A stretch of DNA of 64,000 nt from Domibacillus robiginosus. GTDB taxonomy: Bacteria > Bacillota > Bacilli > Bacillales > Domibacillaceae. Made by a program: the position numbers and the translations under genes. The DNA lies in contig NZ_LAHL01000040.1 in assembly GCF_000966195.1 (NCBI RefSeq), positions 1 to 64,000 of the forward strand. Reading direction: 5' to 3'. Every line of letters starts with the position of its first letter. The stretch's first letter is position 1. The notes below the pieces were generated by a model, which saw only the letters and a program-made list of their open reading frames with translations, had not been told where the DNA came from and did no database searches. Shown piece after piece: positions 8,709 to 17,984 of the stretch.

Positions 8709-8756
8709 CTGTTTTAAATTCCTCTCTATAAATCAATTTAAAATTCCTAACTGCTT

Positions 8757-8800
8757 AAAGGTACTAATCCTTTAAGCTAGTTTAAAGGATTAGTACCTTT
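8757..8800. repeat. perfect 19-bp inverted repeat at the end of neuA
   Basis: AAAGGTACTAATCCTTTAA (8757-8775) and its exact complement (8782-8800) are separated by six bases. The second arm lies within the last codons of neuA. The hairpin is not followed by a clear U-run in the leftward direction, so a processing or mRNA-stability role inside the operon is as likely as partial termination before wzx. Confidence 0.65.
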
Positions 8801-9487
8801 TTGAAGATAAAACTTAAAAAGCTCCAAATCTGCTGGCTCGTCAATATCCAGATCATATTCTTTATCCATAACATAAGCTAAAGAATTATCATTAAAGCTG
8901 ATATTTTTATTAAAATTTTCGTTAAGTTTATTAATATACAAAGAGCCATTAACCTTATACACTTTCGAAAAATCCTGCCTTCTTACAGTGCTGTTGAGTT
9001 GCAATAAATTATTTAGCTTTCCATCCTGACTAATAGTTCTCATCAGGATAGGGTGCTCCCGAACTTCAGAAACACTTACTAAACTTTCTTCTTCTTCATC
9101 TACTATTTTTTGGATGGCCTCGTCTATATGCCATTCTTCTCTTAACGGTTGTGTGGGCTGTAACAGCACAAGGTAATCATACTGCTCTCCCTGTTTTTTT
9201 AATTCTTCCAAGCCATGAATAATAGCATCTATTGTCTTAGCCTGATCCCCAGCCAAATCTTTAGGTCTTAAAAATGGAACTTCAGCTCCGCATTTTTTAG
9301 ATATTTCCGCTATTTTGAGATCATCGGTGGATACTACTATTTTATCAAGATACTTTGATCGTTGGGCTGCTTTAATAGTGTAATCAATAAGGGGCGTGCC
9401 CTCTATATGTGTTATGTTTTTTTGAGGAATCCCTTTACTCCCGCCTCTAGCTGGGATAATGGCCAAAAATTTTTTTTCTTTATACAT
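8777..9487 (-). CDS. neuA: CMP-N-acetylneuraminic acid synthetase (acylneuraminate cytidylyltransferase)
   Basis: 236 residues. The enzyme activates sialic acid with CTP to give CMP-sialic acid. The nucleotide-binding signature IPARGGSKGIPQKNI is at residues 10-24, followed by the family motifs VVSTDD, PFLRPKDLAGD and LLQPTQPLR. Length is that of the short bacterial type without the extra C-terminal esterase domain. AAGGTG precedes ATG 9487. It follows neuC by 11 bases. The family also includes legionaminic and pseudaminic acid cytidylyltransferases; Neu5Ac is favoured because no dehydratase or aminotransferase gene of those pathways lies in the operon. Confidence 0.88.
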   Translation of the reverse strand: MYKEKKFLAIIPARGGSKGIPQKNITHIEGTPLIDYTIKAAQRSKYLDKIVVSTDDLKIAEISKKCGAEVPFLRPKDLAGDQAKTIDAIIHGLEELKKQGEQYDYLVLLQPTQPLREEWHIDEAIQKIVDEEEESLVSVSEVREHPILMRTISQDGKLNNLLQLNSTVRRQDFSKVYKVNGSLYINKLNENFNKNISFNDNSLAYVMDKEYDLDIDEPADLELFKFYLQKGTNPLN

Positions 9488-9498
9488 TCGATTTCACC

Positions 9499-10638
9499 TT
9501 AATATTCGACATCAATAAACCTTTTTTGTATCTTCAAGTCCCACAGCTTTTCTTGATTTAACATTTCAATAAACTTCTCATCACTTTTACCATTTCCAAA
9601 AGCTTGGTCAAGCGTTTTAACTTTTTTTGTATCTTCTACTCTACTGATGGCTCCCAAGATTTTATCCTTGTCTTCATTAACGTGAATAATGTTTCGCAAT
9701 TTGTTTATATCATATCTTCCTTCTTGTCTATTTCCTATATCAATAGAAGGGATATTGTACACGCCTGTTTCTCTAACGCCTGCACTGGAATTTCCAATCA
9801 TAAACTCACAGTTTTTCAATAATGTTAAGAAATATTCAAACCGCATAGACGGGAATATTTTAAAATTTACATTATGCTGAAAACGATTATATTCATTTAA
9901 AATGATTGAACTGCCTTCATCATTATTAGGATAGATCACCACATAATTTTTATTAGAGTGCAAGACAGAATCTACTAGGTGCTTAACGTTATTTTGTAAT
10001 TTGCTAACTTCCGTTGTGACAGGATGGTACATTAAAATAGCGTAATCTTCGAAGTCAATTTCATATCTTTCCTTGACTTGCTCTATTGTTGGAAGATTAT
10101 CTGATACCATTATATCTATATCAGGTGATCCTATGATAAAGATACTCTCCTCTTTTTCACCTAATTGCACAACTCTTTTTTTAGCTTCTTCATTGCTTAC
10201 TAAATGTATATGTGAGAACTTGGTAATGGCATGCCTAATTGATTCGTCTATAGTTCCCGATACTTCGCCGCCTTCAATATGAGCAACCTTGATATTATTA
10301 AATGCCCCCACTATTGCTCCCGCTAATGCCTCAAGCCTGTCGCCGTGGATGATAATCATATCTGGTTTCAACTCATGCACATAATTACTTAATCCTAAAA
10401 TTGTGTTACTTAAAGCTGTATCCATATAGGAATTACTTTTCTGGTTAATAAAGTGGTATATATTTTTAAACCCATCTTTATCAATTTCCTTCCAGGTAGA
10501 TCCATACTTAGAGAGCATATGCATGCCCGTAACGAATATATGAAGCTCAAATCGCTCACTAACCTCAACTTGTTTCATTAATGATTTAATCTTGCCATAG
10601 TCTGCCCGTGTGCCAGTCAAAAATAATACCTTTTTCAT
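9499..10638 (-). CDS. neuC: UDP-N-acetylglucosamine 2-epimerase (hydrolysing)
   Basis: 379 residues from ATG 10638, which follows GTGGAGAGAG at good spacing; an upstream in-frame start five codons earlier would sit on that site. The enzyme converts UDP-GlcNAc to ManNAc and UDP, the first step of sialic acid synthesis. Motifs of the NeuC/WecB family are visible: FLTGTRADYGKI, IIHGDRLEA, HIEGGEVSGTIDESIRHA and MYHPVTTE, and the C-terminal GNSSAGVRETGVY with NRQEGR. The variant LegG acts on a diacetamido sugar, but the genes that would make its substrate are not present here. It lies between neuB and neuA in a tight unit. Confidence 0.88.
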   Translation of the reverse strand: MKKVLFLTGTRADYGKIKSLMKQVEVSERFELHIFVTGMHMLSKYGSTWKEIDKDGFKNIYHFINQKSNSYMDTALSNTILGLSNYVHELKPDMIIIHGDRLEALAGAIVGAFNNIKVAHIEGGEVSGTIDESIRHAITKFSHIHLVSNEEAKKRVVQLGEKEESIFIIGSPDIDIMVSDNLPTIEQVKERYEIDFEDYAILMYHPVTTEVSKLQNNVKHLVDSVLHSNKNYVVIYPNNDEGSSIILNEYNRFQHNVNFKIFPSMRFEYFLTLLKNCEFMIGNSSAGVRETGVYNIPSIDIGNRQEGRYDINKLRNIIHVNEDKDKILGAISRVEDTKKVKTLDQAFGNGKSDEKFIEMLNQEKLWDLKIQKRFIDVEY

Positions 10639-10656
10639 CTGCACTCTCTCCACTAG

Positions 10657-11703
10657 TTAATCTTCTATGTGATTCCACTCAAGGTGTTCATCGTTTGAAA
10701 TATCACGATTTACCTTTTTCCCCAGCAATGAATTAAAGTGTTCCGCTTTAATTTCTCCGGTTCCTGGTCTTTTCACCCAAATATTTTCTTTTGTTAAAAT
10801 ATCTCCGGCTTTAATATCCTGAGTTGTTACTACTGTAGCGAAAGCAAAGTCAATTGTTACTTTTTCTTCTTGTGCTGCTTCTTTTTTACCGCCTCTCATC
10901 TCGGCAATTTCAGCACTTCCTTCAATTAACTCCTTCAGTTCTTTTGGATCCATAGAACATACAATGTCTGGACCTTTTCTATCTTTAGAATCAGTAAAAT
11001 GGCGTTCAAGCACTGAAGCCCCTAATGCCGCAGCTGCCAAACAAGCGTTGTTATTAACAGTGTGGTCGGATAGTCCAATGACAGCATTAGGAAATTCTTT
11101 TTGAAGTTCCTGCATTCCACCGAGTCTAACTAATGAAGCTGGTGTTGGATACAGATTTGTGCAATGGAGCAAAGAGTAAGGTACATTGTATTTCTCTAGA
11201 ACATCGACTGTTTTCCGAATACTTTCAATATCATTCATCCCCGTTGAAACAATCATAGGTTTACCAAACGAGGCAATATGTTCAAGCAATGGATAGTTGT
11301 TGCATTCGCCAGAACCAATTTTGTAAGCTAGAACTCCCATTCTCTCAAGTCTTTCTGCTGCTGCTCTTGAAAATGGAGTACTTAGATAAATCATACCTTT
11401 TGATTCTACATATTCCTTTAATGCAATTTCATCAGCCTCATTTAATGCGCACCGTTCCATCACATCATATATTGATACATCCGTATTACCAGGAATTACG
11501 CTTTTAGCTTCCTTACTCATCTCATCTTCTACAACATGTGTTTGGTGCTTAATAATTTCTGCACCAGCACTGTGCGCTGCATCTACCATTTCCTTAGCGA
11601 CTTCTAAGCTCCCCTCATGATTAATCCCTATCTCTGCAATTACCAATGGCGGGTATTCTTCTCCTACTTTTCTTTTGCCAATTTCAATAAATGGTTTGTT
11701 CAT
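10657..11703 (-). CDS. neuB: N-acetylneuraminate synthase
   Basis: 348 residues. The enzyme condenses ManNAc with phosphoenolpyruvate to make N-acetylneuraminic acid. An N-terminal TIM barrel (about 1-275) carries [61 protein letters not shown] and GLSDHT. The C-terminal SAF (antifreeze-like) domain (about 285-345) carries [22 protein letters not shown]. In my recollection these phrases match the E. coli K1-type Neu5Ac synthase more closely than legionaminate synthases. AAAGGA precedes the ATG. It starts the neuBCA block after a 147-base gap. Confidence 0.92.
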   Translation of the reverse strand: MNKPFIEIGKRKVGEEYPPLVIAEIGINHEGSLEVAKEMVDAAHSAGAEIIKHQTHVVEDEMSKEAKSVIPGNTDVSIYDVMERCALNEADEIALKEYVESKGMIYLSTPFSRAAAERLERMGVLAYKIGSGECNNYPLLEHIASFGKPMIVSTGMNDIESIRKTVDVLEKYNVPYSLLHCTNLYPTPASLVRLGGMQELQKEFPNAVIGLSDHTVNNNACLAAAALGASVLERHFTDSKDRKGPDIVCSMDPKELKELIEGSAEIAEMRGGKKEAAQEEKVTIDFAFATVVTTQDIKAGDILTKENIWVKRPGTGEIKAEHFNSLLGKKVNRDISNDEHLEWNHIED

Positions 11704-11850
11704 ATATAAAATCCTTTCTTTAGTTCATTTTATTTGTTATTTTCCTATTGTTTTTCGTGAAAATTACACCTTGCTATCAATCAAACTTTTATTAAAAGAA
11801 AAAATATAATATAAATCTGCTATTTAAAAAATTAAACTGTATATTCATAT

Positions 11851-13215
11851 CTATATTTTCTTTTCATTAAAAGAATTAGCTGGCTGCTTCTTTTGAGTAG
11901 CAATAGTTACTTCTATAAGCGCAAATAATATCCATAAGTATATAAAATACATTTCTGGAACTGAGATCATGAACATTATTAGCCAACAAATAAAAGCAGC
12001 TTGCAAACTTTTAGCTATATCTTTATTGCTTCCACGTTTTACTTTATTAATTTTCCGAATCGAAGTGAAAACATATAAAATAAAAATTAGCATTCCAATG
12101 ATCCCTAAATTACACAAAATAGTAGTAAATGCATCATATGAACGTGTAGTTCCGAATCCAAGCCCCAGTATCGGTGAATATGTAAATGCATCAAGGTGAT
12201 GTATTACTTTTTCTATTCTGTCAGCTCCAGAAAAGTTACTAAAAGTTAATGTTTCAACTGCTCTTCCCACAGTCTTTTCTTTAATAAAAGGAATATTCAG
12301 CAACCAATAACCTGAAAAAGCTATCCCAAGTATAGAAAAGTAAAATTTAGCTGATGCAAACATATTTAGTTTTTTTGTATTAACGTAATCATTAGAAGCA
12401 TAAAATAAAAGAATTAAGAAACCTAACAAAAATGTAGTTGATGTGCTAAAAAGTCCAACTAATATTATAAATAAGAAAAATTTATTTTTATTTTTTCTTA
12501 AAAGCGTATTAGAAGAATTATGGAAACACATTAAAGCTGCACATATTATTATACAATACGCAAACATTGAAGGCTCGTGGGCTACTGATGATATTCTATA
12601 ATTTGTATATATCACTACCCCTGAAAAGTTTCTAAAGATTTCTGTGTATGGTAGGTTCAAAAACTTTGCTATCATTTCATAAATACCAATAAAACAGATT
12701 ACAATTGAGGCCGCTACTAAAACCGTTATAGTTTGATTTATTAATTTAAATGGATCTCTCGATGACATAATGTATTCGACAGTTACAAAGTAGATAATAT
12801 AACCAAATAGAAGATACGCTAGTTGGGTAACATTACCTGTCGAGAAAGCTATCGGATCAAAGCCTTCTCCTGAAAAGTAGTGTCTCACCGTCACATGATT
12901 AGGTATATAGTCATCTATAATCGGTAATAACACAACACTTATTGTACTCCATAACACAAATAATGTGAGCCAAATACTTTTTTTATGTATTGCCCTTTTC
13001 TTAACAATATTTATCATCATTCTTAAAGCAAACGTCATACCTATTAAATGCACTGGAATAATAGATAAAGAAAGTCCACCTTTTTCTATATTAAAAGCTG
13101 CTGTAGCAGTAAAAAGACTAAAAAAAACCATAATAAAAAAGTGATTTTTTAGTTTTATAAACGGTGTTAGCAAGATAACCACAAGTGTTACAATGCCAAA
13201 AACTTCAATACTCAA
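11851..13215 (-). CDS. Wzy-type polysaccharide polymerase
   Basis: About 454 residues with roughly 10-12 hydrophobic segments and a large external loop (residues about 90-150), as in O-antigen polymerases. The phrases SSVAHEPSMFAYCI and YSPILGLGFGTTRSYDAFTTILCNLGIIG are the conserved Wzy_C-like part, including the G-x-G-x-G patch. It would join flipped repeat units outside the membrane. TTG 13215 is preferred because AGGTG lies six bases before it; GTG 13224 is three codons upstream with a poorer site. Very AT-rich. It stands between the sialyltransferase-like gene and neuB. Confidence 0.85.
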   Translation of the reverse strand: MSIEVFGIVTLVVILLTPFIKLKNHFFIMVFFSLFTATAAFNIEKGGLSLSIIPVHLIGMTFALRMMINIVKKRAIHKKSIWLTLFVLWSTISVVLLPIIDDYIPNHVTVRHYFSGEGFDPIAFSTGNVTQLAYLLFGYIIYFVTVEYIMSSRDPFKLINQTITVLVAASIVICFIGIYEMIAKFLNLPYTEIFRNFSGVVIYTNYRISSVAHEPSMFAYCIIICAALMCFHNSSNTLLRKNKNKFFLFIILVGLFSTSTTFLLGFLILLFYASNDYVNTKKLNMFASAKFYFSILGIAFSGYWLLNIPFIKEKTVGRAVETLTFSNFSGADRIEKVIHHLDAFTYSPILGLGFGTTRSYDAFTTILCNLGIIGMLIFILYVFTSIRKINKVKRGSNKDIAKSLQAAFICWLIMFMISVPEMYFIYLWILFALIEVTIATQKKQPANSFNEKKI

Positions 13216-13268
13216 TATTTTCACCTACATACTCGATTTAAAAATACAAATTTAGAAAATACTAACTT

Positions 13269-14252
13269 TTATTTTCGTGAGAAATAGTCTTCTTTTAAAT
13301 TTAATTGCTTTTTAGCTTTAACCTGATAAACAGCACTAGTACATATTCCTATAGCTTTATCAAATTCAAAACTAAAAAATGAAAGTAGTTCGCTTGGAAA
13401 GAATTTGTCCAAAATTATTACATTTTTAAAATTATATATAGTTTTTTCTCGAGGATGTGGCTTTAAAAATATAGTCGCACCTGAATAGGAATCAATGATT
13501 TCTTGGTAATACTTTATCTTGTTATTTTCATTCTCAAACCCGTCTTCCGAAAGAGGTTGAGTTAATATAATAATCTTCTGAGCTCCCTTATTATTTTCCA
13601 ACATTAATTGGTATTCAATCTGTTTCCTAACTTTTTCTTCTAGAAATATATTAAAAACCATTTTTCTATCAATTTCACTTAGTTGTTGAACCATGTCATT
13701 CAACTCTAACATGTTAACTTTTCTTTTAATACCAGCCAAATAATTTTCAGGAAGTTGAACTAATATATGTTTTACTTTACTGTCTTTATAAAACTTTGGA
13801 TTCATACCATATAGTTTTTTTAGTAATAAACTCTTCTTACTAGGTGGTGGAACCAAATAAGCGCTTGCTCCCTCTTCTACTAATATTACACTGTTTGCTA
13901 TGCGAAAAAAGGGAGCGTTCGTTCTATATAAATGGTATTGATTCCAACCAAACAAATAGAAATTGCCATTCTTCTTATTTACTTTATTTTCTTTAAAGAT
14001 TTTTTTATTTATAAATAAATCTTTAACTCGCTCAATCATTAAATTATCTAATAAACGAGACCGGTCTCTAATATATACGCTTTTCACTTGTTCTAATGAC
14101 GATAGCTTTTTACTTATAGACTGAAATGACTTTTTCATCTCTGAATCGTGGGAAGTCAAAATAAATATACTTTGCTTATCACTTTCTTTTTCACAGCATA
14201 TTAATAAACTTACATATACATGATAAAGGGTAGAACATACAAATATATTCAT
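13269..14252 (-). CDS. GT52-type glycosyltransferase, probable sialyltransferase
   Basis: 327 residues starting MNIFVCSTLYHVYVSLLI. The layout matches glycosyltransferase family 52 (CpsK/Lst-type sialyltransferases): a TPxH-like start (STLYHVYVSL), ILVEEGASAYL in the middle, IILTQPLSEDG near residue 228, TIFLKPHPREK near 262, FFPSELLSFF near 286 and a C-terminal TSAVYQ. The KPHP and SELL motifs bind CMP-sialic acid in this family. With neuBCA in the same operon, transfer of sialic acid to the repeat unit is the natural role. The acceptor is unknown. AGGTGA lies 12 bases before the ATG and overlaps the end of the preceding gene. Confidence 0.75.
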   Translation of the reverse strand: MNIFVCSTLYHVYVSLLICCEKESDKQSIFILTSHDSEMKKSFQSISKKLSSLEQVKSVYIRDRSRLLDNLMIERVKDLFINKKIFKENKVNKKNGNFYLFGWNQYHLYRTNAPFFRIANSVILVEEGASAYLVPPPSKKSLLLKKLYGMNPKFYKDSKVKHILVQLPENYLAGIKRKVNMLELNDMVQQLSEIDRKMVFNIFLEEKVRKQIEYQLMLENNKGAQKIIILTQPLSEDGFENENNKIKYYQEIIDSYSGATIFLKPHPREKTIYNFKNVIILDKFFPSELLSFFSFEFDKAIGICTSAVYQVKAKKQLNLKEDYFSRK

Positions 14253-14264
14253 TTCTTTTACTAT

Positions 14265-15059
14265 TCACCTGTTCTTTCCACTTATTTTTCTAGAAACAAA
14301 ATTCACTACCTTTTTAACTTGATTAACTTTCTCAACATTAAATACATTTAGTTCCTTGTATTTCAATTGATTTTCTTCTAACCAAACATTAAATAACCTT
14401 TCTCCAATAAAGCCAAAAATTCTCTTCTGATAGGCATCATATCCGGATATATCCACTTTCTTTTCTAGTTCAAACAGGATATCAAAAAGCCATTCACAAT
14501 ATTTATCGAAATCTTCTTTTTTCATGATAAACATATTATACAAATGAAGCTTTCTCCTCTTCATGACTCTTTCAAAAGAATTTATATAAGAAGGATGCTT
14601 TTCTGAAATAATTCTTTTTGTTTCCTCTAGATCTTTTATATGATGAGCATTTTTATAATGTGACCAAACTGTTTCTATATAATAGTTTCTTTTCTTAGGA
14701 AGAATAATATTGTAGTGCTTTAATAAGTCTCTAGCATTTTTCTCTGACAAAATATTATCGAGCTTTTCTCCTTGTTTTGTATGATTAATATTCGCTGTCA
14801 AACCTCCTTCATTTGAAAAATACCTTCTATAGTGACTTAGCCCAATATATTTACTATTTATGTTTTTCCATGCCCAATATAATCCTGTAAGCTCGCAGTA
14901 AGTAGAGTTTTTAAGAGAAATATTATCGTTGGTATTATCTCCTTGATATCCTAAATCTTTTTTTCCCTCTCTACCCACATGCAAAGGGAAATACATATCT
15001 TCATCAGGCATTTGATACTCTTTATGTGTAGCTACAAGAATTTTTATATCTTCTTTCAT
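14265..15059 (-). CDS. DUF4422 glycosyltransferase
   Basis: 264 residues with the family phrases KILVATHKEYQMPDEDMYFPLHVG, TYCELTGLYWAWKN and YIGLSHYRRYF near the start, and HLYNMFIMKKEDFDKYCEWLFDILFELE in the middle. DUF4422 proteins are common in capsule and O-antigen loci and are treated as glycosyltransferases, several of them galactosyl- or galactofuranosyltransferases. Its start overlaps the stop of the UDP-galactopyranose mutase gene by four bases (ATGA type), suggesting translational coupling and a functional link with UDP-galactofuranose. Confidence 0.8.
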   Translation of the reverse strand: MKEDIKILVATHKEYQMPDEDMYFPLHVGREGKKDLGYQGDNTNDNISLKNSTYCELTGLYWAWKNINSKYIGLSHYRRYFSNEGGLTANINHTKQGEKLDNILSEKNARDLLKHYNIILPKKRNYYIETVWSHYKNAHHIKDLEETKRIISEKHPSYINSFERVMKRRKLHLYNMFIMKKEDFDKYCEWLFDILFELEKKVDISGYDAYQKRIFGFIGERLFNVWLEENQLKYKELNVFNVEKVNQVKKVVNFVSRKISGKNR

Positions 15060-16156
15060 TTCCCAAATTCCTTTTCTACTTGTGTTAAGGCTGCTGCTAT
15101 GACTTGATGCATATCATAGTATTTATAAGTAGCTAACCTTCCGCCAAAAATCACATTCTCTTCTTTGTCCGCTAATTCTTTATACTTTTTATAGAGCACG
15201 GTATTCTTATCATTGTTAATCGGATAGTAAGGTTCGTCGCCTTTTTTCCACTCGGTCGGGTATTCTTTTGTGATGACTGTTTTTTCCTGTGTACCAAACT
15301 CAAAATGCTTATGCTCAATAACCCGAGTATAAGGCGTTTCTCGATCCGTATAATTTACCACTGCATTTCCCTGGTAATTTTCTGTATTTAATGTTTCGTT
15401 TTCAAAAATCAAGCTTCTGTATTCTAAAACACCAAATTCATAATTATAAAACTCATCAATCATTCCTGTAAATACAGTCTTTTTAGCCATTCCTTCCAAC
15501 TGTTCTCTGTCAGCAAAGAAATCCACGCCCAACTTAACATCACAGTTCTCGAGCATTTTCTCGATAATGGTAGTATAACCGCCTGTTGGGATTCCTTGAT
15601 ATTTATCATTAAAATAGTTATTATCATATGTAAACCGTACAGGCAGCCTTTTAATAATAAAGGACGGCAGTTCTGTGGCTGGTCTGCCCCATTGTTTTTC
15701 AGTATATCCTTTAATTAATTTTTCATAAATATCCGTTCCTACTAAAGAGATGGCCTGCTCTTCAAGGTTTTTAGGCTCTGTTATACCAGATTCTTTCTTT
15801 TGCTCTTCTATTTTTTGCTTTGCTTCTTCAGGTGTGATGACTCCCCATAGCTTATTGAAAGTGTTCATATTGAATGGAAGGTTATATATCTCACCATTGT
15901 AGTTTGCCACTGGTGTATTGGTGTACCGATTAAATTCAGTGAAGCTATTCACATACTCCCAAATGTCTTTATTGTTTGTATGAAAAATATGTGCCCCGTA
16001 TTTGTGAACATTTATTCCTTCTACATCTTCAGTATAAACATTCCCGCCAATATGGTCCCTTTTATCGATAACTAAGCATTTCTTTCCTCTCTTTGTTGCT
16101 TCATAAGCAAAAACGGAACCGAATAAACCGGCTCCTACTACAAGATAATCGTACAA
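15056..16156 (-). CDS. glf: UDP-galactopyranose mutase
   Basis: 366 residues from TTG 16156, which lies nine bases after GAAGGAGG; an upstream frame to 16186 would overlap the preceding gene and give a non-conserved basic extension. The enzyme converts UDP-galactopyranose to UDP-galactofuranose using reduced FAD. The FAD loop LVVGAGLFGSVFA, the HKYGAHIFHTNN motif, the YTEKQWGRP loop and the C-terminal GGRLATYKYYDMHQVIAAAL are all present. It predicts galactofuranose in the polymer, fed by the galE product at 6413-7399. Confidence 0.94.
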   Translation of the reverse strand: MYDYLVVGAGLFGSVFAYEATKRGKKCLVIDKRDHIGGNVYTEDVEGINVHKYGAHIFHTNNKDIWEYVNSFTEFNRYTNTPVANYNGEIYNLPFNMNTFNKLWGVITPEEAKQKIEEQKKESGITEPKNLEEQAISLVGTDIYEKLIKGYTEKQWGRPATELPSFIIKRLPVRFTYDNNYFNDKYQGIPTGGYTTIIEKMLENCDVKLGVDFFADREQLEGMAKKTVFTGMIDEFYNYEFGVLEYRSLIFENETLNTENYQGNAVVNYTDRETPYTRVIEHKHFEFGTQEKTVITKEYPTEWKKGDEPYYPINNDKNTVLYKKYKELADKEENVIFGGRLATYKYYDMHQVIAAALTQVEKEFGK

Positions 16157-16175
16157 TTCCTTTTTCCTCCTTCTA

Positions 16176-16916
16176 TTAATACGCACCTTTTTTTAGTAAA
16201 ACCATCCAGATTGTCTTTAAAATAATTTTTATGTCTAAAAGTAGTGATTGATTGTATACATAGTAGAGTTCCAGATCCACTCTTTCTGGATAACCAACGT
16301 CACTTCTGCCGCTGACTTGCCAATATCCAGTAAGTCCCGGCTTTACGGACAGAAACTCATTTGTTTTGCTTCCATACTCTTGCAATTCTTCTGTTACTAC
16401 CGGTCTTGGGCCTACAAGACTCATTTCTCCTTTAATTACATTAATTAACTGAGGAATCTCATCTAAACTAGTTTTACGCAGAAATCTTCCTAATCTAGTA
16501 ATACGCGGATCTTCATGTGGCTCTAATTTATAATTGTTTTCAATGTACTTTTGATACAATTGCGGATCCGCCTTTAATTTTTCTTCTGCATTAACGGCCA
16601 TAGAACGAAATTTATATATCTGGAATACTTCACCATTCTTGCCTATTCTGCTTTGATTAAAGAACACCGGCCCCTTAGAATCACCATATAAATAAAAAAT
16701 ATTCATAACTAAAAATAAAGGAGCCATTAATAATAACCCAGCAAACGCTCCTATGATATCTATGAAGCGTTTCCCTAGGGCATACGCCTTGGATGCATCC
16801 TCAAGGCTTAATGGCGCACTTCCAGAAGCACTTACATATACAGGATCTTTCTCTAATTTGGATTTAGACACTAATTCCCCTCTTTTCGTTGTGTTTATCA
16901 GCTCTATTTCAACCAT
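16176..16916 (-). CDS. initiating phosphoglycosyltransferase (WcaJ/RfbP/CpsE family)
   Basis: 246 residues. The bacterial sugar transferase domain starts at about residue 45: KRFIDIIGAFAGLLLMAPLFLVM is the membrane helix, followed by FFNQSRIGKNGEVFQIYKFRSM, RLGRFLRKTSLDEIPQLINVIKGEMSLVGPRP and KPGLTGYWQVSGRSD. The catalytic Asp-Glu pair is in SLDEIPQ. It loads the first sugar phosphate, often galactose or glucose, onto undecaprenyl phosphate. It lacks the extra N-terminal membrane bundle of larger WbaP types. A GTG at 16871 behind AGAGGGGA is a plausible alternative start. Confidence 0.92.
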   Translation of the reverse strand: MVEIELINTTKRGELVSKSKLEKDPVYVSASGSAPLSLEDASKAYALGKRFIDIIGAFAGLLLMAPLFLVMNIFYLYGDSKGPVFFNQSRIGKNGEVFQIYKFRSMAVNAEEKLKADPQLYQKYIENNYKLEPHEDPRITRLGRFLRKTSLDEIPQLINVIKGEMSLVGPRPVVTEELQEYGSKTNEFLSVKPGLTGYWQVSGRSDVGYPERVDLELYYVYNQSLLLDIKIILKTIWMVLLKKGAY

Positions 16917-16999
16917 TACTTCTTTTTAATTCATTTGACTAAATAAAAGTGAGTTACACCATAGAAGAAGTTTACGTTCTTTCGCTTAAATCCGTTTGA

Positions 17000-17890
17000 T
17001 TAAATATTAGATGGCTCTTTTGTTTTTTCTACTAGCCTAAGCAAATAGTGCATCAATTCTTCATTGATCTCTTTATCCTGTAAAGCAAACTCTAATGTTG
17101 TTTTTACAAAACCTAGCTTTTCTCCAACATCGTAACGATTTCCTTCAAACTCATAGGCGAATACACGCTGAATTTCATTTAATGCTTGGATCGCGTCTGT
17201 CAACTGAATCTCCCCACCGGCCCCGGTTTGCTGCTTGTCGAGGAACATAAAAATTTCTGGACGCAGAATATAGCGTCCCATAATGGCAAGATTTGACGGT
17301 TGTGTACCTGGTGCTGGTTTTTCAACAAAATTATTTACCTGATAACGGCGTTCCTGATTTGACGCTGGATCTACGATGCCATAGCGATAGGCTTCATGTT
17401 CGGGTACTTGCTGAACCCCAATGATAGATGATTGCGTTTGTTCGTACTGGTTGATAAGCTGGCGTAAGCATGGTGTATCGCTTTGGACGATGTCATCGCC
17501 AAGCAAAACGGCAAATGGTTCGTCTCCGATAAAATTACGTGCGCACCAGACCGCATGCCCAAGCCCCTTTGGTTCTTTTTGACGGATATAATGGATGTCT
17601 GCCAAGTTAGAAGAATGACGCACTTTTTGGAGTAGATCATCCTTTCCTTTTTCCGCCAAGTTACGCTCTAATTCCGGTGAACCGTCGAAATGGTCTTCGA
17701 TGGCACGCTTTCCTTTCCCGGTTACAATAATGATGTCTTCGATGCCTGATGCGATCGCTTCTTCGACTATGTATTGGATCGTTGGCTTATCCACGATTGG
17801 CAGCATTTCTTTCGGCAATGCTTTTGTTGCAGGGAGAAATCGTGTCCCGAGCCCCGCTGCTGGTATAATAGCTTTTCTTACTTTCTTCAT
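17000..17890 (-). CDS. galU: UTP-glucose-1-phosphate uridylyltransferase
   Basis: 296 residues. The enzyme makes UDP-glucose from glucose-1-phosphate and UTP. The N-terminal [34 protein letters not shown] is the nucleotidyltransferase signature, followed by [30 protein letters not shown] and [15 protein letters not shown]. It is the first enzyme gene after the structured leader RNA. GAGGGGGAGG precedes the ATG. A second, closely related copy lies in the wall polysaccharide locus (50968-51846), so this one is probably dedicated to the capsule operon. Confidence 0.93.
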   Translation of the reverse strand: MKKVRKAIIPAAGLGTRFLPATKALPKEMLPIVDKPTIQYIVEEAIASGIEDIIIVTGKGKRAIEDHFDGSPELERNLAEKGKDDLLQKVRHSSNLADIHYIRQKEPKGLGHAVWCARNFIGDEPFAVLLGDDIVQSDTPCLRQLINQYEQTQSSIIGVQQVPEHEAYRYGIVDPASNQERRYQVNNFVEKPAPGTQPSNLAIMGRYILRPEIFMFLDKQQTGAGGEIQLTDAIQALNEIQRVFAYEFEGNRYDVGEKLGFVKTTLEFALQDKEINEELMHYLLRLVEKTKEPSNI

Positions 17891-17916
17891 AAATGTATTC
17901 CTCCCCCTCTAAATTT

Positions 17917-17969
17917 TAAATAGCGAATGGAAACACACAATAAATGTATGTGCTTTCATTCGCTATTTA
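17917..17969. repeat. 21-bp imperfect inverted repeat upstream of galU
   Basis: TAAATAGCGAATGGAAACACA (17917-17937) pairs with 17949-17969 with two mismatches around an 11-base loop. It lies between the candidate leader RNA and the ribosome binding site of galU. On the leftward transcript the stem is followed by AAAATTTAG, which is not a good U-run. A stability element or part of the leader control is possible. Confidence 0.6.
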
Positions 17970-17984
17970 TCATTCTGTTTCCTT

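Noticed and set aside
8777-11703. Legionaminic or pseudaminic acid pathway
   Set aside because: Only the three-gene neuBCA set is present, with no dehydratase, aminotransferase or acetyltransferase of those pathways, and the neuB phrases fit Neu5Ac synthase. Not fully excluded without a phylogeny.
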